Source: Apoda limacodes (Eukaryota > Arthropoda > Insecta > Lepidoptera > Limacodidae). From it: a DNA stretch of 64,000 nucleotides. Below are positions 24,801 to 36,545 of the stretch, one piece after another (the first letter of the stretch is position 1; the number at the start of each line of letters is the position of its first letter). The stretch covers positions 18,755,908 through 18,819,907 of the forward strand of contig OX291541.1 of NCBI GenBank assembly GCA_946406115.1, written 5' to 3'. The notes beneath the pieces are model-generated. The model did no database searches. It was not told the DNA's origin and was given only the letters and a program-made list of their open reading frames with translations. The position numbers were made by a program, and so were the translations under genes.

Positions 24801-27800
24801 ATCAAATTTCATTTTCATTTCATATCAATAACAAAATTTCTACTGAAGACTTGGCTGTATGAGCATAGTTCCCTTTGCCTGCCCAGAATGGGTGAAGAAA
24901 ACAAAAAAAAATCTCTGCTTATATTTTTTTACGGTTGCGCCATTTTCCAAGTTTAGTTAGTTGAGTTTATTAAAAATTTTATTAAATTGCTTAATTTTTT
25001 CGCAACTGTATTAAAAATAGTTGTTCAGTACACGTGCGGAACCGGCATTGCAACTTGTTCCGACTGTCAACCCTCACCTTCGGCTGCGCCTCGGCTCGGG
25101 TAGACATTTGTCGGAACTCTTTGCAATGACACGCTTTCCGCACTCGTAATGAAATATACTATTTCAGCATGGTCTCAAATTACACTTACTGTTAAAGCGG
25201 GAGGTTCAGGCGTCCGGCAAATCAGGGACGTGGCTTTGTCCTTAGTACACAGCACCTCTGATCTCATTGGTACTACCCTTAGCACATCACTTGGTAATGT
25301 GAGATCATGTGTTTGGCTGAGGCTAGGGAGGTTTTGCAGACTGCCCTTCCTTCAAGCGTTATTCTAACGAAACCAAAATTACAGATGTCATGGGACCTGC
25401 CCCTGATCAGATAGGCGGCTGACAATCTCTTGCTGAATGGCTCCGCTTCCGACCGTGCACGCATCCTAGCTGCATTTGAAAGTGAATATGGTGCGTGGCT
25501 GCAAGCATACCCTTCACCTCATCTGGGCACGCTACTGGATAGAGAAACGCTGCGCATTGCTTTTAAGCAAGAAAGGTTGTGGAAGAGCAGGGGCATCAAG
25601 GTCTATCTTGTTCCAGGAGCCCTTGTAGGACGTCCCGCCACGCCAATATGAACCTGATCATTTTTCAATCCCTTGCTTCTGTGCACATTCTATTTCGGTT
25701 GGAGCCTCCTGGCTTATTCCGCGACGATGGGAAAACGCAGGACGACATTACTTAAGTACCATGGAAGCGGGGGAGGGCTTTGTTCTGGGACGCGACATGT
25801 GTAGACACTCTAGCCCCCAGTCATTTGGAAGGCTCCTCTCGGGCAGCCAGAAACACAGTGTACTTAAAAATTCTTACAAGTTATGCGCCTTCGCCGTGAA
25901 GACTCTGGGAGTATGGAGCTCGGACGCTAAATCTTTTGGAAAGCAAATCAGAAAGATGCTCATTGTTGTGTCCGGTGATCTACGTGCTTCTAGTTTCTTA
26001 TAGCAAAAGATCAGCCTGGCCATTCAGCGAGGGAACGCTGCTTCTATAGTGGGAATGATGCCGGTCGTTCCGACGTCGAAGACTATTTTTATGTGTAATT
26101 TTTAATCTGTTATTATTGTTGTAATTAATGTACGATTGTATATTTTGATATATTTGAACTCTTTAATAAAATTTCGAGTTTTGTTGTTGCCATCGGCGTT
26201 CGTGGCGAAGGACCGTAATGTGTTAATTTACAATTTCAATTACACGAATTTAGAATGTCTTATCCAAAGTAAGATATCCTACATCTTAAAAAACTAAAAC
26301 TCTAGAACTCGGAGGCCAAAAATTAAAACTACAGTCGCCATATTGAAATGGTATGGACTTACAACGATACTAGCGACCAAACGCCAGGTCAGAAATGTGT
26401 TTTGCACTGTACGACTGTGAAAATATTCAAATGACGTTATGCGAGCTGGTTTCTTTTTTCTAAATACTGGCTAGTGTTATTGGCCGCTGATGACCTTTAC
26501 AGCTGCAAACGGACTTACTTTTACGGCGGTGCTGTTTGCAATCAGCTGCTAAAAGCTGGGGTGGTTGGACAAAGTATGGAACTAACCGCCCTAGATCAAG
26601 GTTCTGCTACAGTGGGGACGTATGAAGGCTGGAGGAAAACAACATAGGGTACATGTTTATAGGTTTTATTTTATGATGACGAATATTTAGCTTTTGACTG
26701 TAATTAGTTAATGTTTTAGCTCTACTTCTGTCATGCAATAAGACAACCTCATATGCATACCTACATGCATTGGTGTATATGTACTAGTGTATAAATCAAT
26801 CATCGGTCGATTACGTGTCTCATTGCCGTTCCCTACAACCTCACAACTACTACCAGTTTAAAACGGCTTCAAAGAATTGCAGTTTTTAAGTCTTAAAATA
26901 GTCGAATAGCGGAAACCACATCAAAATTCTTTATAGCGTGATGCACGTACAAATAGGAAAAAAAAGATGAAAATTCCCAATAATGCTTATTATAAAACTT
27001 AAGATTGTGATTAAGGTCATTTTGTATGAAAAATTTGACCCAGTTTTGCTTCACAATCTTTCTCCTTTATTATTGATCAAAATTTCTTTATAAAATTGGG
27101 ACCTTGAAGTTTAAGTACTTTTTAAATTGGAATGCCAATACGTAATGAAAACAATTGGTGATATCGTTGGCATCTAAAGAGCCTGCTGAAACTCAGTTTA
27201 CACAGTTGTTTTAATGTGCCTGGAAATCAGCCATAGTAACATATTCTGCGAAAAATTTCAGGCTTCCACTTATTTTAGTCTAAAACATAGATAGGTTGGA
27301 TGGACAGACAAACTAGCAGACAGATTTACAGCAGGCTTAGAACAGACAGCGTAGGGGTGGGTCCTTGGAGTACGGAAACCTGAAGTAATTTGAAACAAAC
27401 CACACATATTTTATTCACACCCTTTTTCATCTCCCCTGGTTGAATTTTGCAGAATCCTTTCTTTCTGGTTAGGAGTTGATTAATAGGTATTTCCATCATG
27501 CAGTCTGTACAAAAAATCGCCAACGCTATATCTTTAGATTTCCACGGGAGAACAAGGATGACAAATAGAGAAGAACTCATTACTTTCTTGTATCATAATC
27601 CGAAAAATTGATTCTCTTAATGTCAGATCATTTCATTCTGATCGAGAACCTACAAAGATAGTTACCGTTGATGAGTTGTTAGAGCATTGAGACGGACGTG
27701 CTGCATCATTAGAAGCCAGTCCGCTTTCAAGTGAAAGGCCACAGATAAAATCAAAATCTTCAGTTTATTATGCTACTACTTCTTCTTCTTCTAAAGTGAA

Positions 27801-30800
27801 TGCTGTAAAATGTGTTATCTACTCTTTAAACCACAAGCTATTTAAATGTCCTACTTTTAATGCACTAACATCATTCCAAAGATATCAATTTGGAACCAAA
27901 ATTAGTTTATGTAAGATTTGCCTTGTTTTCCATCCTCAAAAATGTAGGTATAAATTTAAATGATCTATTTGTAATTCCAGTACTCACAACACATTGATCC
28001 ATCATATAGAACAAAAAGAAGATAAACATAAACCTGAGGTAAATCTTTATGTTTCCCAACCATTAGCTGAAACAGTTCTGCTTCCTACTGCTAAAGTACT
28101 AATAACCGGAGCCAACAATAAAACTATTATTATACGAGCCCTATTGGATTGCGGTAGTCAGGCATCATTTTGCACCACCACATTAGCTAATCAGCTAGGA
28201 TTGCCACAATTATATTTGCAAAAAAATGTTGCTACTTTAGGTGGAGTTTCAAATAATTCCACAAATAGAGCCATTAATTTGTGTAATATTGAATCTTTAA
28301 CAACTAATTTTAAGATTCCGATCACATCCTCAATTAAAAATAAAATAACACCTAAGCTTCCACAAAGACAAATTGATTTTTGAGCAATTTTATTATTCCA
28401 AAAAATGTTACGCTAGCTATACAGATTTTCATATTCCAGAAATATCACTACTTCTTGCCAGTGATGTATTCTTCAAGCTTATTTTAGATGGGAAAATTGA
28501 GGGTGGCCCAACGGATCCAATTTTATTGAACACTCACTTGGGATACATCATATCTTCAATGAGCTGCTATAATTCAAGTACAACATTCACTATGCATACA
28601 ACTGTAAGTCCTGATCTTGATCATTGTGTCCGTCAATTTTGGGAGGCAGAAAAGATACCGGATATCTATCACGAGTCACTTCCTGAAAATGAGTATAGTG
28701 AACAAGTATTTAAAGAATCATTCTCTTTACAAAATAATACATTTCAGGTCAAATACCCACTAAAAATTAATATTGAGAATATTGACCCTTCTAATTCATA
28801 TGCAATCGCTTTGCAAAATTATACAGCTTAGAGAAAAAATTTCAGAAGGATGCAGATTATTACACTTTATATCAAGAATTTATGAACACATGTATTGAAT
28901 TAGGACATGCAAAAATTAATGATATCAAAAACTGTGATCCAATAGACGAACCAGTATTTTTTCTACCTCATCATGGGGTTTTACGTTTAGACAAATAGAC
29001 CGACAAGCTTCGTGTTGTGTTTGATGGCAGTGCGAGGCCTCAGAGTGGTACTAGTCTCAATGATTTATTATGCAATGAACCTGTCTTACAGCGTTCCCTT
29101 TTTGATATATTGTTACTATTTCATACATATAAATATACATTACAATGTGACATTCGTCATATGTACAGAATTATACAATTGCATCCAGAACATAGATGTT
29201 TACAAAATATTTTGTAGCGAGAAAACAATGTTATAAAAATTCTTCCCTTACAAACTTTGAAATACGGATTGACTAGCCCTGCATTTGTAGCAACCAGGTG
29301 TCTTGTAGAACTAGCAAAGCTGTATGAAAACCAGTATCCATTGGCAAGTGCAGCAATATTAAACAATTCATATGTTGATGATATCCAGACCTGCAGTAAT
29401 TCTATTGAAGGCCTATTTCAGTTAAAATCTGAGCTTGTTTCTCTCATAAAGCATGCCAATTTTGAACTGCGTAAATGGATTTCAAACAATTCAGAGCTAA
29501 CTAAAGATATACCTTCAGATAAATAAGGTTTTACCCACAATGATCTGGATCAGAACAAAGCTGTTGCCAAAATATTAGAAATATCTTATGATGCTCATGA
29601 TGATGTGCTCCAAATGAGTGGTCGGGTTGTCAAGGCGTCTAAGATACCTACAAAAAGAAGTGTTCTCAGTTCCATTAGTAGATTATATGACCCAATTGGA
29701 TTTGTTGGGCCAGTCACAATGAGGGCTAAACCTCCTTTTTTGCAGGAGTTGTGGCGTCATAACTTAGATTAGGTTCTCCATTACCTTAACCATTATTAAG
29801 AAAAAATTTGGAATAACTTCTATTTAAGTATTATTAACATGCCTAAAATAAATATTTCACGTTATATACAAATCCATCATGTAGAGGTCCAATTACTGGG
29901 CTACTGCGATGTTTCAGCTAATGGTTATGGTTGCTGTATTTACATTAAGGTTTAACATAAAAATCAGTCTTATGTTCATCGGCTTTGTTTAAAGTCCAGG
30001 CTTAATGGTTTTAATTCAAAATTAACAATACCTAAGCTTGAGCTAAATGGCTCTCTTTTGCTTGCTAAGCTTGTCTCACACGTATCAGCTATTCTAAATA
30101 TCACAGACATACATTTGTTCTGTGATTCAAAGATTGTATTAGGCTGGCTCGAGTCTACCACTGCAAAGGTCCCTGCTTACATAGGAAATAGAGTAATAGA
30201 AATAAAAAGGCTTACAGAGATATCATTTTGGCATTTTACACGGGTCTCCTGAATCCCGGAGATATCCTTTCGAGAGGTGCGATCAAGAAATTTCAAACAA
30301 TTCTCTATGGAAGCATGGACCTCACTACTAACTAGACTCTAATGAATATTATTTTCATTTGGCTAATATTGAAATCCCATAGCTATTTCAAAAAATAATT
30401 TTGAGAATACATGATATACTACTGTTCAAAAGAATACAATTCATCCGTTCTTCGAAAAATATTCAAGTTTGTACAAAACAGTATGTGTCATGATTTATAT
30501 TCGTAGATTCATACAAAAATGCAAAAATTGAAACGCAAATGAGACTAGAAAGTCAGTTGAAGAGTTCAGAGAAGCCTTATTATGGATTATTAAAGGAATA
30601 CAACATTATTACTTTGCTGCAGAATTAAAATGCTTAACCAAAAATGACCACATCAAGACTTCTCTGAAATCCATTTATAGACGAGATAGGAATCTGTCGT
30701 GTTGGCGGCAGATTACATAATGCTAAAATGCTATGTAAAATACTTAAAGAAATTTCCTATTATCTTGCCTAAACATTGTCATATTATAAAATTAATAACT

Positions 30801-32760
30801 AAGCAACAGCACATAGCGCTATTGCTTGCTGGTTTAAAACAGGTTATAAGCAGCCTATCTCAAAAATATTTTATTTTAAATTCTGTAAGAGAAGTCATAA
30901 GTGTAATACATAAATGCATTGTCTGTTGTAGACATAAAGAAGAAACATCTAAGCAACTAATGGGCTCTCTGCCTAAAGACCGTGTAACACTTGCACGTGT
31001 TTTTAAAAAATTAGGCATGGATTCCTGTTGCCCCTTTGAGGTCAAGCAGTCTTCAAAACGCAAAAGTATCATTAGCAAGGGTTATGTTGCTTTATTTCTT
31101 TGCTTTGCCTCCAAAGCTGTCTATTTAGAGGTTTAAAAAAGATTTATTTCTCGCAGCGGTATTCCAACTGATATATATTGTGACAATGGTACCACCTTTA
31201 AAGGTGCAGACAATAAACTTAGAGAACTATATATGCTACATTGTAGTACAGAATTACAAGAAACAGTTCAAAACTATGCTTTACAAAAAAAAAATCAAAT
31301 TTCACTTTATTCCCACCTACAGTCCAAATCATGGTGGCCTTTGGGAAGCGGCTGTAAAGTCTGCAGAATATCATTTAAAAAGAATTGCATCATGCAAGGT
31401 TTTTACATATGAACAATTCAGCACAATTATGACTGAAATTGAAGGTGTATTAAACTCTAGACCATTGATTACAGTCACTTCCCAAAACATCACTGATTTC
31501 TCGTATCTCACTCCTGGACATTTTATTATTGGGGGTCCTTTAACAGCTATTCCACAACCTGACATGACAGAGTTACTATCAAACCATATTCGCTTATGGA
31601 GGTGTTGTGAACAGATAAAGCAACATTTTTGGAAGGTCTGGACCAAAGATTACTTGTCATCACTCAATGAAAGAACAAAATTGATGAAAGACTTGCCTAA
31701 TCTCAAAGAGGGCACTGTTGTTTTATTATCAAACCCTAATACACCTCCTCTTCATTGGCCCCTGGGTCACAAAAGTATTTTGTGGCAACGACAACAAAGT
31801 AAGAGTTGTAGAAGTACAAACTTCTAATGGCAAAGCGCATACCAGAGCTGTTTCAAAAGTAGTAGTTTTACCAATTGACTAGTTAACCTTTTGCTATGTA
31901 ACCACTACAGAGAGTGTAATTATAATTTAGAAACTGTGTATCCGTTTTTAAATTTTGTTCATTTTACTTCAGTTAATTATCATACTTTATTTCCTACATC
32001 TTAAAAACAGTACTTAATAAAATTTAACTTGTACCTATCCATTAAGCTTAAGTAATAAGTCATATATATTTAAGCAATGATTACTTTTAAGTAAGAATCA
32101 TTTTAATTTCAGTTTATCATATCCTTATAATGATGAGTCAATATGTTGCCATTTTGCGCCCCTGGGCAAATTTATGTATAAAACATAAACTTCACTGTAT
32201 GTGGCAACACTGTTTTTACTTTTTATTGTGCTATTTGATCCTAAACATGCTCTGTAGTATTGAAAGAATATTAATAAATTATAAAATTTAAAGATATATA
32301 CTTAATTCAAAATATTAAGTCAACCTTTTACAACGCCTATCAATTGAATATTTTTGTTTTCATGTGTTACAGATGCCCTTCAGGGACTTATTTGTCTCCA
32401 GTAAGACAAGGTGATATAGAGCATGTGGACAACGCGTGGCAGTACAAACACGCTGCTTCATACCATTATTACGCAACTTTGGCTTCTAATAACCTATCAT
32501 ACGGTCTATATTCACGTACCAATGATAAACTCCTAGCATGGGTATTTCTTAATGATCATAACTGCCTAACTCATCTTTACTGTGAAGCAGAACACAGAAG
32601 AAGAGGTTATGGAGAGTATCTGATGCAATATGTTATTAATGACCAACTTCGGCAAGGAAATGACGTCTATGCATTTGTCACTTATAGTAATGAAAAATCA
32701 TCGGCTCTGTTCGATAAACTAGGATTTACAAATGTAGATGATACTTTGTTTATTTTATAG
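21681..32760 (+). CDS. Gene C: GLYAT-like N-acyltransferase (277 codons, three exons)
   Basis: Exons 21681-21881, 23185-23429 and 32373-32760 join with matching phases (0, then a split Arg codon AG|A) into one open frame of 277 residues. Family knowledge: GLYAT/FR47 enzymes of the GNAT fold transfer acyl groups from acyl-CoA to amines, often in detoxification or conjugation. The substrate here is not deducible. The C-terminal domain has strand [17 protein letters not shown], then [14 protein letters not shown], the acetyl-CoA pyrophosphate loop (RRRGYG, residues about 224-229). No signal peptide or membrane segment, so probably soluble. The start was chosen at MDPLYEL, matching D. Intron 2 is 8.9 kb and holds a BEL/Pao element. 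No disabling change seen. Confidence 0.8.
22197..22571 (+). pseudogene. Jockey-type reverse transcriptase fragment in intron 1 of gene C
   Basis: The open stretch has the RT blocks [51 protein letters not shown] and the catalytic LLYADDMK. It stops abruptly at 22571, where an R1 repeat piece begins in frame, giving a chimeric open frame of no likely function. Jockey/BS-like wording of the blocks; the clade was not tested. Confidence 0.85.
22580..22745 (+). repeat. GC-rich dispersed repeat (family R1), plus orientation
   Basis: ggcttgggttgtcgctctcg … gcactctttgata is the reverse complement of much of 33020-33180. It abuts the RT fragment without a gap. Confidence 0.75.
23185..23429 (+). CDS. 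Gene C exon 2
   Basis: 245 nt between acceptor aatttacag and donor ag|gtaata. It encodes [20 protein letters not shown] … KIIDWTKTI … KPLLGL … [13 protein letters not shown]. The length equals D exon 2 exactly. It ends two bases into an Arg codon completed by exon 3. Confidence 0.82.
23942..24102. mobile_element. 161-bp MITE flanked by TTAA (piggyBac-type)
   Basis: TTAA sits on both sides (23938-23941, 24103-24106). The arms are inverted repeats of about 48 bp: tagcgccgctaatagatatt near the left pairs with the reverse complement of aatatctaatggcgacgcta-like sequence near 24060-24083. The tips are GGG…CCC. TTAA duplication is diagnostic of the piggyBac superfamily. No coding capacity. Confidence 0.75.
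24107..25030. other. Part of intron 2 of gene C, low-complexity AT-rich DNA
   Basis: It includes a ttcattt-rich simple stretch near 24782-24825. No coding frame recognised. Confidence 0.45.
25031..25146. mobile_element. ~116-bp inverted-repeat element (MITE-like hairpin)
   Basis: The left arm cacgtgcggaaccggcattg…gttccgac pairs with the reverse complement of the right arm gtcggaact…gcaatgacacgctttccgcac. The loop is GC-rich (cttcggctgcgcctcggctc). The termini and target duplication are not resolved. Confidence 0.5.
25150..26090 (+). pseudogene. Retroelement-associated C-terminal region, decayed
   Basis: Blocks in different frames are ones I recall downstream of reverse transcriptase in many invertebrate retroelements: [20 protein letters not shown] with [15 protein letters not shown] (25437-25560), then [16 protein letters not shown] and [12 protein letters not shown] (25895-26000), then [16 protein letters not shown] (26010-26055). 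No RT core is present. The element class is not assigned; recognition is from memory of the motif, not a search. Confidence 0.6.
26091..27540. other. Part of intron 2 of gene C, nothing recognised
   Basis: AT-rich. The 5' LTR of the BEL/Pao element would be expected near the right end, but I could not match it to sequence after 31880. Confidence 0.4.
27540..31880 (+). pseudogene. BEL/Pao LTR retrotransposon internal region, decayed
   Basis: Blocks in order: gag remnant ([15 protein letters not shown], 27613-27660) with a zinc-knuckle-like [12 protein letters not shown] (27912-27950); aspartic protease [11 protein letters not shown] (28138), where the usual D-S/T-G is D-C-G; reverse transcriptase [21 protein letters not shown] (29008-29070, one stop just before) and catalytic [10 protein letters not shown] (29371); RNase H-like region with DPIGFVGP (29691) and [15 protein letters not shown] (30112); integrase zinc region, CDNGTTFK (about 31180) and [20 protein letters not shown] (31300-31360). 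Numerous stops and frameshifts. LTRs were not identified. It sits in sense orientation in intron 2 of gene C. Confidence 0.88.
31881..32340. other. AT-rich tail between BEL/Pao and exon 3 of gene C
   Basis: It may include the 3' LTR of the BEL/Pao element, which would need its partner upstream of 27540. No partner was seen. Confidence 0.35.
32373..32760 (+). CDS. Gene C exon 3, FR47-type acyltransferase domain
   Basis: It follows tgtgttacag. The first base completes Arg, then [20 protein letters not shown]. The GNAT core is conserved ([20 protein letters not shown]) and the frame ends [11 protein letters not shown], stop. It is shorter at the C-terminus than D by eight residues. Confidence 0.85.
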
Positions 32761-32811
32761 CCCAGCTGTTAAACAGAGTAATGAGTTTTAGCAGTGTAAT
32801 AACAAATATGA

Positions 32812-32817
32812 AATAAA
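32812..32817 (+). terminator. AATAAA poly(A) signal of gene C
   Basis: AATAAA 52 nt after the stop codon of exon 3, at a typical distance for a short 3' UTR. Confidence 0.55.
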
Positions 32818-32984
32818 TCTACCTAGTTACATATATACCTATAACTCCTAGTGACTTATAAAGTCGTAGTACATCAATCTTATAAACATACAAAATCTTC
32901 ATAGAAGTAAGATATACAATATAAATATACATACATAGAAATGTCTCAACGACCTCCCCTAATAGGGCCTCCCCCTTAACACGA

Positions 32985-33285
32985 CGCTGACGTCCCCGGG
33001 TTCGTCGGCGACCGCAAGGATAAACGAGATATCAAAGAGTGCCGTGGCGCTTCTCGCCCCCTCTTAATCGCAACCGCAATCGCGTAACGGGAAACTCCCC
33101 TTCTGGCGCTGACTCACCTTCGGGTTCGAGGCTCACGCTGGCCGAAGGGATGCCCCCGAGAGCGACAACCCAAGCCGAGGCTCCCCCCTTCCCTTGAGCG
33201 TTGGGTGCTCCTTCAGAGTCTCGCAAGCCCGGTGAAGCAGTAATGGCTGCCACAGCCAACTGCATAGACAGTTCAGGAAAAAAAA
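32985..33285 (-). repeat. GC-rich dispersed repeat (family R1), longest copy
   Basis: A sharp rise in GC against its surroundings. It shares blocks with 22580-22745 (opposite strand) and 16863-16998. The 77-residue open frame on the minus strand echoes the frame in the 22.6-kb copy (AWVVALGG), suggesting debris of a coding element. Confidence 0.65.
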
Positions 33286-33410
33286 ACAGAAATAATCTTT
33301 TTCGTTTATGACTCCCTGAAGATTAGAAGAGTCTTAGAAGAAAATATATTATATATGCCATATCTATGGCTATATTATCAATATAAATAAATACTTTCGT
33401 AGCGAAGATT

Positions 33411-33483
33411 AACCTCGAGCCGGGACTTGAAAGTGCGACCCTTACATTCCGTGTAAGTGCACTACCATTGAGCTACTCGTGGT
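33411..33483 (-). tRNA. tRNA-like pseudogene or tRNA-derived SINE head
   Basis: The 73-nt minus-strand sequence has tRNA proportions. The acceptor arms CCACGAG / CTCGAGG pair 6 of 7. The D arm contains TAGCTCAATGG (A box). The anticodon arm CTTAC-ACGGAAT-GTAAG pairs perfectly. TTCAAGTCC resembles the B box. The T stem does not pair, position 33 is C instead of U, and the D stem has a mismatch, so a working tRNA is unlikely. The loop would present GGA. Confidence 0.45.
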
Positions 33484-33489
33484 TGGGTA

Positions 33490-34097
33490 CTTGCAAATAC
33501 AAAATACGTATACGTATACGTCCAAAGGTGTGCGTGATCTATGCAAAAGCGGTCACAAAATCGTGACATGCTTAATCTGATTGACACTTTTATCAATAAT
33601 GTTGGCGTTAAACACTTTATACAAATTATGTCAAAACGACTATAAGAATTGCTTTGAATTATACAGTTACCAACATAAAATGTCATAATTTGTCGATATT
33701 CACAATCAATTTAGCGCTAATCGACAGATCACGCAACTTGATTCCCAGATTTAAAATTTCTTAAATTCAATGATCGTTTTTTTACTTTCAAACTTGCGTC
33801 CAGTGCCTATCTTTGTATCTACTGTTTATGATTAAGACTCAAATAGTGATGGATGCTGTTTCATCACCCTGAGAGTCGGTGAATACAAGATATACGGTGA
33901 TACCCCGTACGGTACGGTCTTCCCTATATTGACCTTAATTATACTTTCGTCGTTACTAATGAAGAACTTTTACCTTACTAGAAAAATATAAATTTTTGTG
34001 GTGTTTACTTAATGTGTTTTACCCAGAACTTTACTAGTATTAATTTTAACGGAATCAAACAATATACAAAAAGTTTTATATTCTTACAACACTTAAA
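33490..34097. other. Intergenic stretch, nothing recognised
   Basis: AT-rich, no supported frame. A short tacgtatacgtatacg palindrome lies near 33507. Confidence 0.4.
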
Positions 34098-34390
34098 TAC
34101 TCCGCCCGCCCTAAATTCGGTTATACGGCGTAGAACTCCTCAATTACTCCTTAATTATACTAACGAAGTTTGCTATAGCTGTAGCTATAGTTCGTTTAAG
34201 CTCGGTTATAGTTATTCCCACGGAAACTTTTGAATTTTTCGGGATTAAAAGTATAAGCATACCTGTTAATCCAGGGAGTCATCAACCTCCATACCAAATT
34301 TCATCAAAATTGGTGCAGCCGTTTGAGCGTGAATTAGTTATAAACATACAAACTTACTCAGAAACTTTCGACTTTATAATATTACCGTGA
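34098..34390 (-). mobile_element. Helitron-like non-autonomous fragment, reversed
   Basis: On the minus strand it shows the same course as 6280-6564: the actataaccgagcttaaacg and tatagcaaacttcgttagta blocks, then gccgtataaccgaattt and gggcgggcgga. Its 3' tip is truncated. Confidence 0.5.
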
Positions 34391-34431
34391 TTCTTAAAAT
34401 TAAATGAGCAATGTTTGTATATTTATAAATA

Positions 34432-34620
34432 TACTAGCTGACCGGGCAAACGTTGTCCTGCATGATACCGACTGCAGCGCCATCTGCCGGATGATTTGTG
34501 AATCTAAACCATCCAGGGCGCCACCCAAAAAATCATTCAAATCGGTCCAGCCGTTTAGGAGGAGTACAGTGACATACCCACGTACAGTAGAATTATAGGT
34601 ATATATAAAGATAAACATTG
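34432..34620 (+). repeat. Dispersed repeat starting actagctgaccgggcaaacg
   Basis: The head actagctgacc and the later phrase aaatcggtccagccgtttag, followed by a TATA-rich tail, are typical of a short repeat I recall as widespread in insects. Non-coding. Confidence 0.5.
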
Positions 34621-34743
34621 ACATATAAACATTAACTTTATTATTGTTTTTTGTAATTGTGCATGATTAGCTGACTTTTGATTTGAGACACTAATTTCAA
34701 GCTGTGAAAACCATGCAATGTAGTTTAAGTTCACTGTGGTCAA

Positions 34744-35021
34744 ACAATTTCAGAACACTCCCCTCTCCGTCTCCAAGTACAGTACAGTGCGGTTTTAGAG
34801 AAACTTCCTCCCGCGAACGCTTGGGTTGTGGAATTAGCTCCCGGCCAAGGTTTTCTCTAAGGACTACAGTATGGGGTTCTTCAAGAAAGAAGTTATTAGA
34901 TTTTTAAGGGTCAGCAACGAGCGAGTGACCCCTCTGGTGTTGCAAGCGTCCATAGGCTGCACTGAACGCTCACCATGATGCGGACGGTTAGCTTGTTTGC
35001 CACCTTAGTGGTATAAAAAAG
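34744..35021 (+). mobile_element. Non-LTR family N1, 3'-end fragment with internal deletion
   Basis: ttccagaacactcc-like sequence (as at 61948) is joined directly to gtacagtgcggtt (as at 62436), so about 460 bp of the C-terminal coding region is missing. It ends with the family tail gtttgccaccttagtggtat and an A run. Confidence 0.8.
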
Positions 35022-35492
35022 AAAATTAACACTGGCTTATAAATCAAAACCAATGGAGTAGTCCCTGTTGACTTAGAATTATTAAATTTGGCATGTAGAA
35101 ACAGCGTAAGTAGACGAAAACTCTAAAAATTTATAATTGAGTTTAATTAAATCACACAAAAAATATAGATGGAGTTTAGACGTCGAGCTGTCATATATTT
35201 ATGAATCGCGGCCCATTTTGGAATACATGTGTGCGTGACCAGCTGCAACTACAGTGTAGAGAGTTATCTATGTGGGTGTTCGTCGGTTTACCAGCTTTTA
35301 AGCTTTTACCCCAAAAGTGGGGAAAACATTCATCATTAAGTTTTTATACAATTATCAATGTCATTATTATTAGGCTAATTTTAGCGTTAATATACTGCAC
35401 ACTAGCGCCGCACTTTGATACACTAGATATTGTTTATTATACTAACTAGTGATTAATTACTTTTAGAACGTTTTGTATTCTTTGTAGATTCT

Positions 35493-36040
35493 TAGGCTAC
35501 GTTCACACGGCGACCATTCGATTCGATATTTTATCGCATACGGTTTTACCGTATACGAGACGGCCGTCCACACGGTGCGTGGTCCATTCGGTTTTTTCAC
35601 GTATGCGGTCTTCCCGTATACGTGGCCGCCGCTCACACAGCATCTATTCGATACGCTTTGCCAGACGCCACACCGGCAGTCGTTGAGAGCACGCTATTTT
35701 TTTTTATAGTATGATATTGGTACATTGGTAGTATTATTTATCCCATATTATGGGTCGATTTTCGATAAGCGTGATTAATAACTCGATCGTAATCGGCAAT
35801 TCGACCTCCATCATGACGCCAAAGACGTCACAAACACAACTGCCTGCTGTCTGCCCCATCGCGCATCTCGTATACGAGAAACCAGTTTGTCCGTGTGAAC
35901 GAATCAACGTAAACAAGCACCACTGAGCACCGCATTCGTAAAAATCGTTTCGAGAATCTCGCATTCCCGGTGGCAAAACCCTACGGTATACGGTAAAAAA
36001 TATGTCTCGAATACGAGATTTTCTCGCATAGACGCCGTGT
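35493..36040. mobile_element. ~550-bp element with cacacggcg termini
   Basis: It starts taggctacgttcacacggcg and ends agacgccgtgtga. Between them are recurring cgtatacg / gtatacgag words and another gtccgtgtgaacg. It interrupts a non-LTR coding fragment that resumes at about 36041. It looks like a non-autonomous DNA element; only the inner cacacggcg of the termini pairs well. Confidence 0.5.
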
Positions 36041-36430
36041 GATCGATTTACAAAGTTGCCATACAAACGTGTGAGCATAGCCGGCATTGTCTGTTGGCCG
36101 CTCACGCTTTTGCAATGTAGAACCACGTGAGAAGGAGTCTCCTCGGCTTCCATGCAGCCTCTGCATAGAGGACTGTCGGTAACGCCGATATTGAAAAACT
36201 GTTTGTTTAGCGAGCAGTTATTATGCCAACTATGTAGCGTAGGTTTTTCCTACTAAGTTGTAACAGCTTGTGCGACAGATTTGCGTCCAAGGATGTAAGA
36301 ACATTTTTGGTTTGTCTGCAGTCCGTTTGCTCTGCCCACTGTTTGTTGTGTAGTTGTAAGGTTCTGTCACGTATCTACGTTTTGAGTTGTGTAAAAGGTA
36401 TCGGCACAATTGGTTCGGGTCCCAAAATTT
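36041..36430 (-). pseudogene. Non-LTR retrotransposon C-terminal fragment (second family)
   Basis: The minus strand reads FFNIGVTDSPLCRGCMEAEE then TPSHVVLHC, the C-x2-C…H…C motif found at the C-terminus of some non-LTR polymerases, followed by QQTMPAML. Upstream SGQSKRTADKPKMF is in keeping with the same region. It is unlike family N1. Confidence 0.6.
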
Positions 36431-36438
36431 TTGTGTTC

Positions 36439-36545
36439 CACCTGGTGTTGCAAGCGTCCATAGGCTACGGTGACCGCTTACCAGCAGGCGGACCGTAAGC
36501 TTGTTTGCCACCTTAGAAGTATTAAAAAAAAAAAAAAAAAAAAAA
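36439..36545 (+). mobile_element. Non-LTR family N1, ~100-bp 3' tip with poly(A)
   Basis: ctggtgttgcaagcgtccat … gtttgccaccttag followed by about 22 A. It is a strongly 5'-truncated insertion of the same family as 61158-62688. Confidence 0.85.

Noticed and set aside
35734..36153. A 139-codon minus-strand gene
   Set aside because: Chimera of a non-LTR C-terminal fragment and an inserted DNA element; the reading changes character at about 36040.
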